Shown piece after piece: positions 7,401 to 13,241 of a stretch of 15,113 nt of DNA (the first letter of the stretch is position 1; each line of letters begins with the position of its first letter). The stretch lies in assembly GCA_002430605.1 (NCBI GenBank), contig DJBY01000111.1:7145-22257 (forward strand), in the 5' to 3' direction. This DNA comes from Opitutia bacterium UBA5964 (GTDB lineage Bacteria > Verrucomicrobiota > Verrucomicrobiia > Opitutales > Coraliomargaritaceae). The translations under genes were made by a program, and so were the position numbers. The notes beneath the pieces are model-generated. The model saw only the letters and a list, made by a program, of their open reading frames with translations, had not been told where the DNA came from and did no database searches.

Positions 7401-7534
7401 TCGGAGAAACCGAGCTGACTGGCATCTTGTGCGTGAATAGGAGCGATGCCACTCCAGCAAACTAGAGCGGCAATCGAAAGTGATTGTTTGATGGAGCGGG
7501 GAAGCAAAATAGACGGCTGATGCGGGTGAAGCAA
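4466..7534 (-). CDS. Large secreted tetratricopeptide-repeat protein (1022 aa)
   Basis: A signal peptide (residues 1-35, hydrophobic core SLSIAALVCWSGIA, likely cut after IHA before Q36) is followed by an almost wholly alpha-helical repeat protein. TPR-like units are clearest at about 40-75, 105-200, 480-660 (for example FADAVQSFDSLLKQYPTSLY and YELALKHFKRADEI) and 850-990, where they look like YbgF/CpoB or BamD repeats. Residues about 300-325 may be a short coiled coil. The tail is Pro/Ser-rich. No catalytic motif or lipobox Cys is seen, so it is probably a soluble periplasmic scaffold. It is the first gene of the six-gene minus-strand unit. The start is uncertain. The first possible codon that fits is TTG (7534); a second in-frame TTG at 7507 gives a shorter, more usual signal peptide; and an ATT at 7549 has an AAGGA just upstream. 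Confidence 0.85.
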   Translation of the reverse strand: MLHPHQPSILLPRSIKQSLSIAALVCWSGIAPIHAQDASQLGFSDLQGQANALVEAGQLEQAMPFLEELIKRVEASDNSEIKLDFPIFLLGTAHIQRFVATQNGGELNQTLKWYDKLQKDYPDSPKVKDALLKKIDVLRILKREDDAIALMKQLLDGTYSFRLNLQQESKLLKDLTQIYYNKGDWKGGLPIFTKLMNTSRNFEDQAWAAAASFEAFVTEKRLDDAMSLLPMLARESEVRYLPRLNVALLKSSDTMVAQARLSDAAILLNLIKTTDIMIEHNEAVMADKQAQIKFNTSIGRSEETTERLKQEIQNLEATVAQLRTLPTLRNELLVRRARNYTKTARRYEAFWMFFDLMTENPKDAQTEFYTYATFSNALQLKKTETAITVGRSYRNQFPQGDYYSDITIALASTLKAGGDTTEYVQIAKDFLDSHPLDPVSSNMLALWAGNKMENEQFEDVIQQCNQWLRLHQNPIFEDGLFYWRGISELQTSKFADAVQSFDSLLKQYPTSLYAEDGLLRKGASQFYAQNFEAARETLYSYTKKYPRGNALDQAYYFLGEVENLAGDYELALKHFKRADEITTLQDIHDGTAFSMGTIYETLQRYEDMAAHFKAYTDRFGEDGRLTDAIFELGRAYEFLRQPNQMLALYRKYIELFANDPDNAGVDTLVEGYAEKYNTNKATLEKTVEFLDMLDNDIEFRTQIVTDRGYLFEYFYVNSDLDQTLYNRLRNHPQFGEWLVEDLAPISEVTAIYRKQLADYPKETPGDFFRDKLAKFKAAKQRVAETRMLMGLYRSDIELAPTQTYDSAFLSEVTPRVLLYVADYSRADRLDFAVEAWNTVLTEYPIDDAAIVAYMRLADVSEQRDDKPSALNYLEAIQAQFPSTPKLPGVILRQGELLSSMGRGEEAREKYQYILRVPDWRGFVHARALFQTGEAYMAESKYAEAHGFFERTFLGYSQFSEWCARAYLADAEALLGMGAKVDAIATLTEASETLAETAPAALVEAIQAKLKELQPTVAPSPQS

Positions 7535-7648
7535 TTTCCAGAAGCTAATAGAGTCCTTTTTCCCGTCTGTGCTGTAAAGCGTAAACCTTAAGCCGGTGCG
7601 CTTTTGCGGGGGCTATTTGGCTGTGGATGATTACCTGTGTTCGAGAAG

Positions 7649-9583
7649 CTACATTAACTTTCCTAATTCTTCAGCCGCTGTTTCCCACTCGTAGTTCTTC
7701 TCCTGCAAGCGTTTCGAGATGCGGGCCGATTGCATATTGAGCTCTTTAGCTTTCTCGTTGTCGGCATAAACGCCGGGATTGCCGAGTTGTTCAGTGACTG
7801 CGGCTTGCTCTGCTTCGAGCTCGAGTACCTCGATTTCGAGCTTTGCCACGCGCTTTTCGACGCCTTTGCGGCCCTTGGACTCGAGTTTGCGCTGTTCTGC
7901 TTCGATGCGGCGGCGCTCTTTGGCGCTGACGACTTTCGGCTTGTTGCTCGGCTTAGCTTCAAAGTCCGGGCGGGCGTTCTTAATACCTGCGACTAGGCCG
8001 CTTTTTTCGGAAGTCGCATCTGATTTACGCAGGTAATAATCATAGTCGCCGGCGAAGTTAGTGGTACTGCCAGCTTGGATCTGGATCGTGTGTTGAGCGA
8101 TGGCGCGGATGAAGTGCACGTCGTGACTGACGAAGACGAGTGTGCCAGTGTAATCCTTGAGGGCGCCAATCAGCGCATCGATACTGGGCATGTCGAGGTG
8201 AGTGGTCGGCTCGTCGAGAAGCAGAAGATTGGGCGGATTGAGTAGCAGTTTGACTAGAGCGAGGCGGCTCTTCTCGCCACCACTGAGGACTTTGACTTTC
8301 TTAAAAACGTCGTCGCCGCGGAACAGGAAGGCACCCAGGATGCCGCGCACCTTTTGCTCGTTCATGCCGGAGACGATACGTTCCATGGCTTCGTCCAGCA
8401 CACTTCGCTCGACGTCGAGCACTTCGACACGTTGTTGCGAGAAGTAACCGACGCTGACATTGTGCCCCATTTCGCGCACCCCGCCTTGGATTTCGACACT
8501 CCCTGACAGGATCTTAAGCAGTGTGGATTTACCTGCGCCATTGGGGCCGACCAGCACGATGCGCTGTTGTTTCTCAATGATGAGATTTAGGTCGGTATAA
8601 ACGACGTGGTCGCCGTAAGCCTGTTGGATATTCTCAAAGGTAGCGACGCGCTGACCGCTGCGCTGTGGCTGCGGGAAGCTAAATGAGATGGTGTCGGCGG
8701 CGCTTTCGGGCGGCGACAGGCGCACCATTTTTTCGAGCGTCTTCATGCGAGCTTGTGCTTGCGAGGCTTTGGATGCTTTGGCGCGGAAGCGGCGCACGAA
8801 ATCTTCCAAGTGTGAGATTTCGCGTTGCTGATTGTTGTAAGCTGCGAGTTGCTGCACTTCGCGATCCGCTTTTTGAGTGAGATAATAGTCGTAGTTGCCG
8901 TGGTAGCGGTGCAGGTGTCCATTGGCGATCTCGATGATGCCGTCGCAGATGCCGTTGAGGAATTCACGGTCGTGCGAGATGGTGAGGATCGCGCCAGAGT
9001 AGTTGCTTAATTCATTCTGAAACCAGCCCAATGTCTCGAGGTCCAAGTGATTGGTCGGCTCATCGAGCATCAGTAAATCTGGCTCCATGACCAGCAAGCG
9101 GGCCAAGTGCGCACGCATGATCCAGCCACCGCTCAAGGTATGTGCGGGCTTATCAAAGTCTTCTGGGCGGAATGCGAGGCCTGCCAAGATACGCTTGGCC
9201 TTTGCTTCCAGTGTATAGCCATCCAAGTCGACAAACTGCTCCATCGCGTCGATACGCTCAGGGGCATCAGGGTCGGGAAACGCACGCAGGGCATTATAGA
9301 TGCCGACAAACTCGGGGGAGATCGATGTGGCCAGCTCAGCGACCGTCTCTTCGCCAGCAGGCGCACTTTCTTGAGGCAGGAAGCCGATGACGGTGCCACG
9401 GTCGAGCTCGACCTTGCCGCTGTCGCATTCCGTGGTGCCGAGGATGATGTTGAACAGCGTCGTCTTACCAGCTCCGTTGGGTCCGACTAGACCGATGCGA
9501 TCGCCTTGTAGGATACGAAACGAGATATCGGTGAAGAGCGTCTTTTGGCCGAAGCCTTTACTGAGTTTTGAGAAGGTAAGCAT
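7649..9583 (-). CDS. ABC-F family ATPase, YheS/Uup type (644 aa)
   Basis: There are two ABC cassettes in one chain and no membrane segment, which defines ABC-F translation factors that act on the ribosome. Cassette 1 has Walker A GPNGAGKTT (34-42), signature LSGGW (150-154) and Walker B LLMLDEPTNHLD (170-181). Cassette 2 has Walker A GPNGAGKST (346-354), signature LSGGEKSR (433-440) and Walker B LLLLDEPTTHLD (453-464). The helical inter-cassette arm (about 235-290, with KASQAQARMKTLEKM) and a charged C-terminal coiled coil (about 553-644) fit YheS/Uup rather than EttA. I use the ATG at 9583. The open frame reaches a TTG at 9616, but the extra 11 residues precede the usual family start MLTFSKLSKGF. 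No Shine-Dalgarno is seen. Residues do not tell which ABC-F subgroup it belongs to, and a role in antibiotic protection is not indicated. Confidence 0.93.
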   Translation of the reverse strand: MLTFSKLSKGFGQKTLFTDISFRILQGDRIGLVGPNGAGKTTLFNIILGTTECDSGKVELDRGTVIGFLPQESAPAGEETVAELATSISPEFVGIYNALRAFPDPDAPERIDAMEQFVDLDGYTLEAKAKRILAGLAFRPEDFDKPAHTLSGGWIMRAHLARLLVMEPDLLMLDEPTNHLDLETLGWFQNELSNYSGAILTISHDREFLNGICDGIIEIANGHLHRYHGNYDYYLTQKADREVQQLAAYNNQQREISHLEDFVRRFRAKASKASQAQARMKTLEKMVRLSPPESAADTISFSFPQPQRSGQRVATFENIQQAYGDHVVYTDLNLIIEKQQRIVLVGPNGAGKSTLLKILSGSVEIQGGVREMGHNVSVGYFSQQRVEVLDVERSVLDEAMERIVSGMNEQKVRGILGAFLFRGDDVFKKVKVLSGGEKSRLALVKLLLNPPNLLLLDEPTTHLDMPSIDALIGALKDYTGTLVFVSHDVHFIRAIAQHTIQIQAGSTTNFAGDYDYYLRKSDATSEKSGLVAGIKNARPDFEAKPSNKPKVVSAKERRRIEAEQRKLESKGRKGVEKRVAKLEIEVLELEAEQAAVTEQLGNPGVYADNEKAKELNMQSARISKRLQEKNYEWETAAEELGKLM

Positions 9584-9711
9584 AGAAAGTGCGCAGAGGT
9601 TCGTCGAAGCGAGCAAAGAGGCAAAACAAAAGAAACTTTAAATCAGCCTTCTGTTCGACGCAGACTTGCATGTCCGATGCATTCTGTCTTTTTTGAAAAG
9701 AACTTGGACAA
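9584..9711. promoter_or_regulatory. Divergent intergenic region between the ABC-F and Yip1-type genes
   Basis: These 128 bases separate two genes transcribed away from each other, so promoters for both directions must lie here or inside the genes. I could not find a convincing -35/-10 pair in either direction. A small inverted repeat, TGCAT (9667-9671) with ATGCA (9677-9681), lies about 30 bases before the plus-strand gene. It may be an operator or chance. Confidence 0.35.
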
Positions 9712-10281
9712 ATGAGCACTATAAATAACAAGTCTTCTCTACTCACGCTTTGGTATAAACCAGCCAGTTCGATGCGTGCACTGCTCGATGCCGGGCAGGG
9801 GCATTCTGCTGCGGTGATGATTGCGGCCTTCTTTGGCGCGGTGCAAAGTGGTCGGTTTTCACTGGCACAAGCAGAGTCGGGGCCGCTGCCGTTTGTCGTC
9901 GGTGGCCTCGCGGCTTTGTGTGGCTTGTATTTGTTTGGCTGGTTAACGCGTAATTTCGGCCGTTGGTTCGGTGCTGAAACCACGCAACGCGATGCACGCA
10001 CTGCGCTTGGCCTCGGCTTGTTGCCGTGGACGCTGTTGTCGATGGTACTCTCCTTTATGCTCGGTGCCGAGGTGAACCCCGAAGTGATTGTCAGCTTCGC
10101 ACCAGTCTTCTTTTGCGTGTTTTTCTATGGCTATGTGATTATTCTGCTGTCGCTCTCTGCGGCACTGCGACTGAGTGTGTTGAAGACCTTCCTTTGCTTG
10201 GCTGTGACGATTATTGTCAGTCTGTTTCCGTTGACCTTGCTCGCGCAACTATTGGTCACTCTTTTTGGCTCCGCCGCTTAA
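9712..10281 (+). CDS. Yip1-domain integral membrane protein (189 aa)
   Basis: After a short N-terminus with the LWYKPASSMR region (residues 12-22) there are five hydrophobic segments at about 32-48, 60-78, 100-118, 126-150 and 156-184. The single WxxP near the N-terminus followed by a five-helix bundle is typical of bacterial Yip1-like (PF04893) proteins, which are small inner-membrane proteins without an established enzymatic role. The ATG at 9712 is the first good start; a weak purine stretch (TTGGAC) lies just before it. recN begins 10 bases after its stop, so the two are probably cotranscribed. The family call rests on topology and the N-terminal pattern, so it is moderate; function is unknown. 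Confidence 0.65.
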   Translation: MSTINNKSSLLTLWYKPASSMRALLDAGQGHSAAVMIAAFFGAVQSGRFSLAQAESGPLPFVVGGLAALCGLYLFGWLTRNFGRWFGAETTQRDARTALGLGLLPWTLLSMVLSFMLGAEVNPEVIVSFAPVFFCVFFYGYVIILLSLSAALRLSVLKTFLCLAVTIIVSLFPLTLLAQLLVTLFGSAA

Positions 10282-10291
10282 TTGTTTAGCC

Positions 10292-11956
10292 ATGCTGCAA
10301 TATCTTAAAATTAAGAATCTCGCGCTTCTCGCTGAGGTAACGCTGGAGTTGGATGTGGGGTTTACCGCTGTCACGGGTGAGACTGGCGCGGGTAAGAGTG
10401 TGTTACTCGGTGCGTTGGGCCTGCTTTCCGGTGCACGTACAGATAAGACCATGATTCGCCAGGGCAGCGATCAGCTGGAGGTCGAAGCGGCGTTGTATTT
10501 TGAAGACTCCGTAGAGATGGATGCATTGCTGGAGACCGCCGGGTTGCCGTGCTGCGAAGACGGCGTGCTGTTGCTACAACGTAGTATCCATCGCAACAAA
10601 ATGCCACGTGTGCAGATCAATGGCAGCATGGCAACGCTCACACAATTACAGGAGCTAGGGGAGTCGTGGATTGATTTCCATGGGCCCGGTGAGCCGCAAA
10701 AACTATTTCAAGAGCGCCGACAGTTGGAGATGCTCGATCTCTATGCGGGCAATGCCGATCTACTGGCGAGCTATCAGGACGGCTATGCCACATGGCGTGC
10801 CGCGCATAAAGATATCGACAGCCTCGAATCAGGCGAACGCTTGGATGAGGACCAAATCGATTATGTGCGTAAACAGATCAACAAGATCGACAGCGTCGAT
10901 GTCTCTGAAGACTCGATCGAAACACTGGAGCGCGACTACACGCGTATGTCGAGTGGGCAAGAGTTGGTGACGCTCGCTGCGTATTGCTCCGAAGGACTGG
11001 CAGGCGAGCAAGGGCTGTGCGAACAACTTAGCTTGATTGTTGGGCACTATGATTCGCTGGTAGGGCTCGATGCCGACTCCGAGCCGCTGTTGGAGCGTGC
11101 GCGTAGTTTGTTGATCGAGATGCAGGACCTAGGTGAGGAAACGAGTCGTCTGGTCAGTGATTTTGAGTTCGATGCCGAAGCGGTTGAGGCGACTAGCGAG
11201 CGAATGAATCTCTGGCAGGAAGTGCGTCGTAAATACGGCGGCAGTGTCGAGGCGGTGCTGATTAAACGCGAGGAGCTGGCGCAGCAGTTGGCAGTGCAGG
11301 GCGATATCGAAGGCACGCTCAAAGCCAAACGCGAAGCTGCCGCCAAATTCGAAACGTCGCTCCGCAAAGAAGCCGCGAAGCTCCGCAAGGCCCGCGAAAA
11401 AGCCGCTAAGACTTTGGCCGACAAAGCTGCGGCACTTTTGCAGGCTTTAGGCTTCAAAAAGGCACGCCTCGAAATCAAGATCATTGCGGAAAGTGAGCTG
11501 CAATATTTTGGCGATTGCCGCTGCGGCTTTCAGTTTGCGCCCAATGCCGGGCAAGACTTGTTGCCGTTGAATAAGATCGCTTCCAGTGGTGAGACCGCAC
11601 GAGTTATGCTGGCACTGAAGACGGTGCTGGCCGAGGCAGATGCCACGCCGTTGCTGGTCTTCGACGAAGTGGATGCCAATGTCGGCGGCGAAGTCGGTCG
11701 CGCCGTGGGAGCAGAGCTGGCGCGACTTGCAGAGCGACATCAGGTACTCTGTGTGACGCACCTCCCGCAAGTGGCATCACTCGCGCAAAATCATTTTGTC
11801 GTCACAAAATCGCAGGATGATAATTCGACCACTGTATCCATCGGTCCGATACACCAGAGTCGTGAGTCTCGCTTGAGTGAGCTCTCCCGAATGCTTGGCG
11901 ATCGTCATTCCGATTCGGCCCGCGCCCATGCCGAAGAGCTGCTGGCGTTCAAATAG
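10292..11956 (+). CDS. recN: DNA repair protein RecN (554 aa)
   Basis: This is an SMC-like ATPase that acts in recombinational repair of double-strand breaks in the cytoplasm. It has Walker A GETGAGKS (29-36), an antiparallel coiled-coil middle (about 140-390), signature IASSGETAR (429-437), Walker B LLVFDEVDANVGG (454-466) and H-loop VTHLPQVA (488-495). Length and domain order are those of RecN. Two motifs differ from textbook RecN. HGQHEHQ reads HGPGEPQ (130-136), and ASGGELSR reads ASSGETAR; both may be lineage traits. I start at the ATG 10292, which begins with the family-typical MLQYLKIKNLALL. An in-frame TTG at 10265 would overlap the preceding gene. No Shine-Dalgarno is seen. It follows the Yip1-type gene by 10 bases, probably in one transcript. 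Confidence 0.95.
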   Translation: MLQYLKIKNLALLAEVTLELDVGFTAVTGETGAGKSVLLGALGLLSGARTDKTMIRQGSDQLEVEAALYFEDSVEMDALLETAGLPCCEDGVLLLQRSIHRNKMPRVQINGSMATLTQLQELGESWIDFHGPGEPQKLFQERRQLEMLDLYAGNADLLASYQDGYATWRAAHKDIDSLESGERLDEDQIDYVRKQINKIDSVDVSEDSIETLERDYTRMSSGQELVTLAAYCSEGLAGEQGLCEQLSLIVGHYDSLVGLDADSEPLLERARSLLIEMQDLGEETSRLVSDFEFDAEAVEATSERMNLWQEVRRKYGGSVEAVLIKREELAQQLAVQGDIEGTLKAKREAAAKFETSLRKEAAKLRKAREKAAKTLADKAAALLQALGFKKARLEIKIIAESELQYFGDCRCGFQFAPNAGQDLLPLNKIASSGETARVMLALKTVLAEADATPLLVFDEVDANVGGEVGRAVGAELARLAERHQVLCVTHLPQVASLAQNHFVVTKSQDDNSTTVSIGPIHQSRESRLSELSRMLGDRHSDSARAHAEELLAFK

Positions 11957-11988
11957 TGCATGATTCGGGATTCATGTATCATTTTTTT
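11957..11988 (+). terminator. Probable weak terminator after recN
   Basis: Directly after the recN stop, 11957-11963 can pair with 11972-11978 (seven pairs including one G-T). A T-run of seven (11982-11988) follows three bases later. The stem is AT-rich and short, so termination may be partial. It separates recN from the sugar genes that start at 12076. Confidence 0.45.
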
Positions 11989-12021
11989 CAAACGCTGAGC
12001 TCACTATCGTGAACAACCGGT

Positions 12022-12054
12022 TTTTCATGAAAAGGGTGTCGAAAAAGATCGAAA
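12022..12054 (+). promoter_or_regulatory. Palindrome and 10-base-spaced direct repeats before the aminotransferase gene
   Basis: TTTTCATGAAAA (12022-12033) is a perfect 12-base palindrome. It is followed by two copies of TCGAAA (12039-12044 and 12049-12054), offset by 10 bases, about one helical turn. The group lies 22 bases or more before the ATG, where an operator or promoter would be expected. I could not assign a clear -35/-10 pair. Chance AT-rich structure is possible. Confidence 0.3.
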
Positions 12055-12066
12055 TATACCTCTGAT

Positions 12067-12071
12067 GAGGG
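12067..12071 (+). promoter_or_regulatory. Shine-Dalgarno GAGGG deciding the aminotransferase start
   Basis: GAGGG lies four bases before the ATG at 12076. A second in-frame ATG at 12088 would be 16 bases away, too far for good pairing, so the first ATG is preferred. This is the only clear Shine-Dalgarno in front of a gene in this window. Confidence 0.65.
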
Positions 12072-12075
12072 AAAT

Positions 12076-13212
12076 ATGCCCGTCACCATGCCCCGTATTT
12101 ATCTTTCGCCGCCAGATATCAGCCTGCAAGACCACGCTGCGGTTGCTGCTGTATTGACCTCGAATTGGGTGGCTCCAGTGGGCCCGCATCTGGAGGCTTT
12201 TGAAACGGCGCTGGCCAAGCGTGCCGACCGTAAGCATGCGGTGGCACTAAATTCTGGCACTGCTGCGCTGCATCTAGCGCTGCAGATTCTCAATGTGCAG
12301 CCGGGGGACACGGTGATCTGCCCGACGTTGACGTTTGCCGCGAGTGCGAATCCGATCTGTTACTGTGGTGCTGATCCGGTTTTTGTGGATAGTGAACCGA
12401 GCACGTGGAATATGGATCCAATTCTACTGGAACTGGAGCTCGGCGAGCGTGCCGCTTCGGGGCAGCTGCCGAAGGCGGTGATCGTGGTGCATCTGTATGG
12501 TCAGTGCGCGGACATGGACCCTATTTTGGCGGTTTGCGAGCGCTACAGTATTCCTGTGGTGGAAGATGCCGCCGAGGCATTGGGCGCGACTTACAAAGGA
12601 CGTCCGGCAGGTAGCATGGGTGCGTTTTCTTTTTTCTCATTCAATGGTAATAAGATCATTACGACTTCAGGGGGCGGCATGTTGCTCGCGGATAAGGCTT
12701 CGTCGATTGAGCGTGCGCTTTTTCTATCGACTCAAGCAAAAGAGCCAGTCCCTCATTATGAGCATCGCGAGGTCGGCTATAATTATCGGATGAGTAACGT
12801 CTTGGCGGGCCTCGGTCTAAGTCAGTTGGATGACCTAGAACGGCGTATTGCGGTGAAGCGTGCGCATTTTGAAGCCTATCGCGATGCCTTGGGCGAGTTG
12901 CCTGGTGTCGCATTCATGCCAATCGTCGATCCGGATGCGGCGAATTATTGGCTAACCTGCCTCACCGTCGAGCCAGTGGCTAGTGGGAGTTCGCGGGATC
13001 TGGTTATAAAGGCACTGGCGGATGCTGATATAGAGGCTCGGCCGCTATGGAAGCCGCTGCACATGCAGCCAGTGTTTCAGGATTGTGCGTCGATTGGAGG
13101 GGATTGCGCGGAAGGTTTGTTTGCCAATGGATTGTGTTTGCCGAGTGGTTCGGCGATGAGCGCGGAGGATCGTTCGAAGGTCATCGAGACTGTGCGCTCG
13201 TGTTTTGCGTAA
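12076..13212 (+). CDS. DegT/DnrJ/EryC1/StrS aminotransferase, probable sugar-nucleotide 4-aminotransferase (378 aa)
   Basis: This is a PLP-dependent fold-type I enzyme that transfers an amino group to a keto sugar bound to a nucleotide. Visible family marks are RIYLSPPDIS near the start, the SGTAALHLAL phosphate-binding loop (60-69), VVEDAAEALGA (161-171) with Asp164 expected to contact the PLP ring nitrogen, and SFNGNKIITTSGGGM (188-202) with Lys193 as the Schiff-base lysine. GYNYRMSN (about 234-241) is the usual substrate-side motif. Length is normal. The closest named types are PglE, EpsN and Per-like enzymes that make UDP- or GDP-4-amino-4,6-dideoxy sugars. The next gene, 29 bases on, is a matching 4,6-dehydratase that would supply the 4-keto substrate. 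The exact sugar cannot be read from sequence. Confidence 0.92.
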   Translation: MPVTMPRIYLSPPDISLQDHAAVAAVLTSNWVAPVGPHLEAFETALAKRADRKHAVALNSGTAALHLALQILNVQPGDTVICPTLTFAASANPICYCGADPVFVDSEPSTWNMDPILLELELGERAASGQLPKAVIVVHLYGQCADMDPILAVCERYSIPVVEDAAEALGATYKGRPAGSMGAFSFFSFNGNKIITTSGGGMLLADKASSIERALFLSTQAKEPVPHYEHREVGYNYRMSNVLAGLGLSQLDDLERRIAVKRAHFEAYRDALGELPGVAFMPIVDPDAANYWLTCLTVEPVASGSSRDLVIKALADADIEARPLWKPLHMQPVFQDCASIGGDCAEGLFANGLCLPSGSAMSAEDRSKVIETVRSCFA

Positions 13213-13241
13213 CTGCAGCCATAACCAAAAAAGTATTCACT

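Noticed and set aside
7535..7648. Promoter or terminator between the ABC-F and TPR-1022 genes
   Set aside because: TTTACA and TCTATT occur on the minus strand but with a 20-base spacer, and no hairpin with a T-tract was found; too weak to annotate.
9584..9616. Eleven extra residues on the ABC-F protein from a TTG start
   Set aside because: The ATG at 9583 gives the usual short N-terminus before the first ABC strand; the extension needs a rarer start codon.
9558..10001. Minus-strand open frame (147 codons) across the intergenic region and the Yip1-type gene
   Set aside because: Low-complexity Pro/Ala/Arg-rich translation antisense to a good membrane protein; no start signal or family pattern.
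13047..13241. 65-codon upstream extension of the 4,6-dehydratase
   Set aside because: It lies inside the aminotransferase gene in a different frame and precedes the first membrane helix; the ATG at 13242 gives the family-typical N-terminus.
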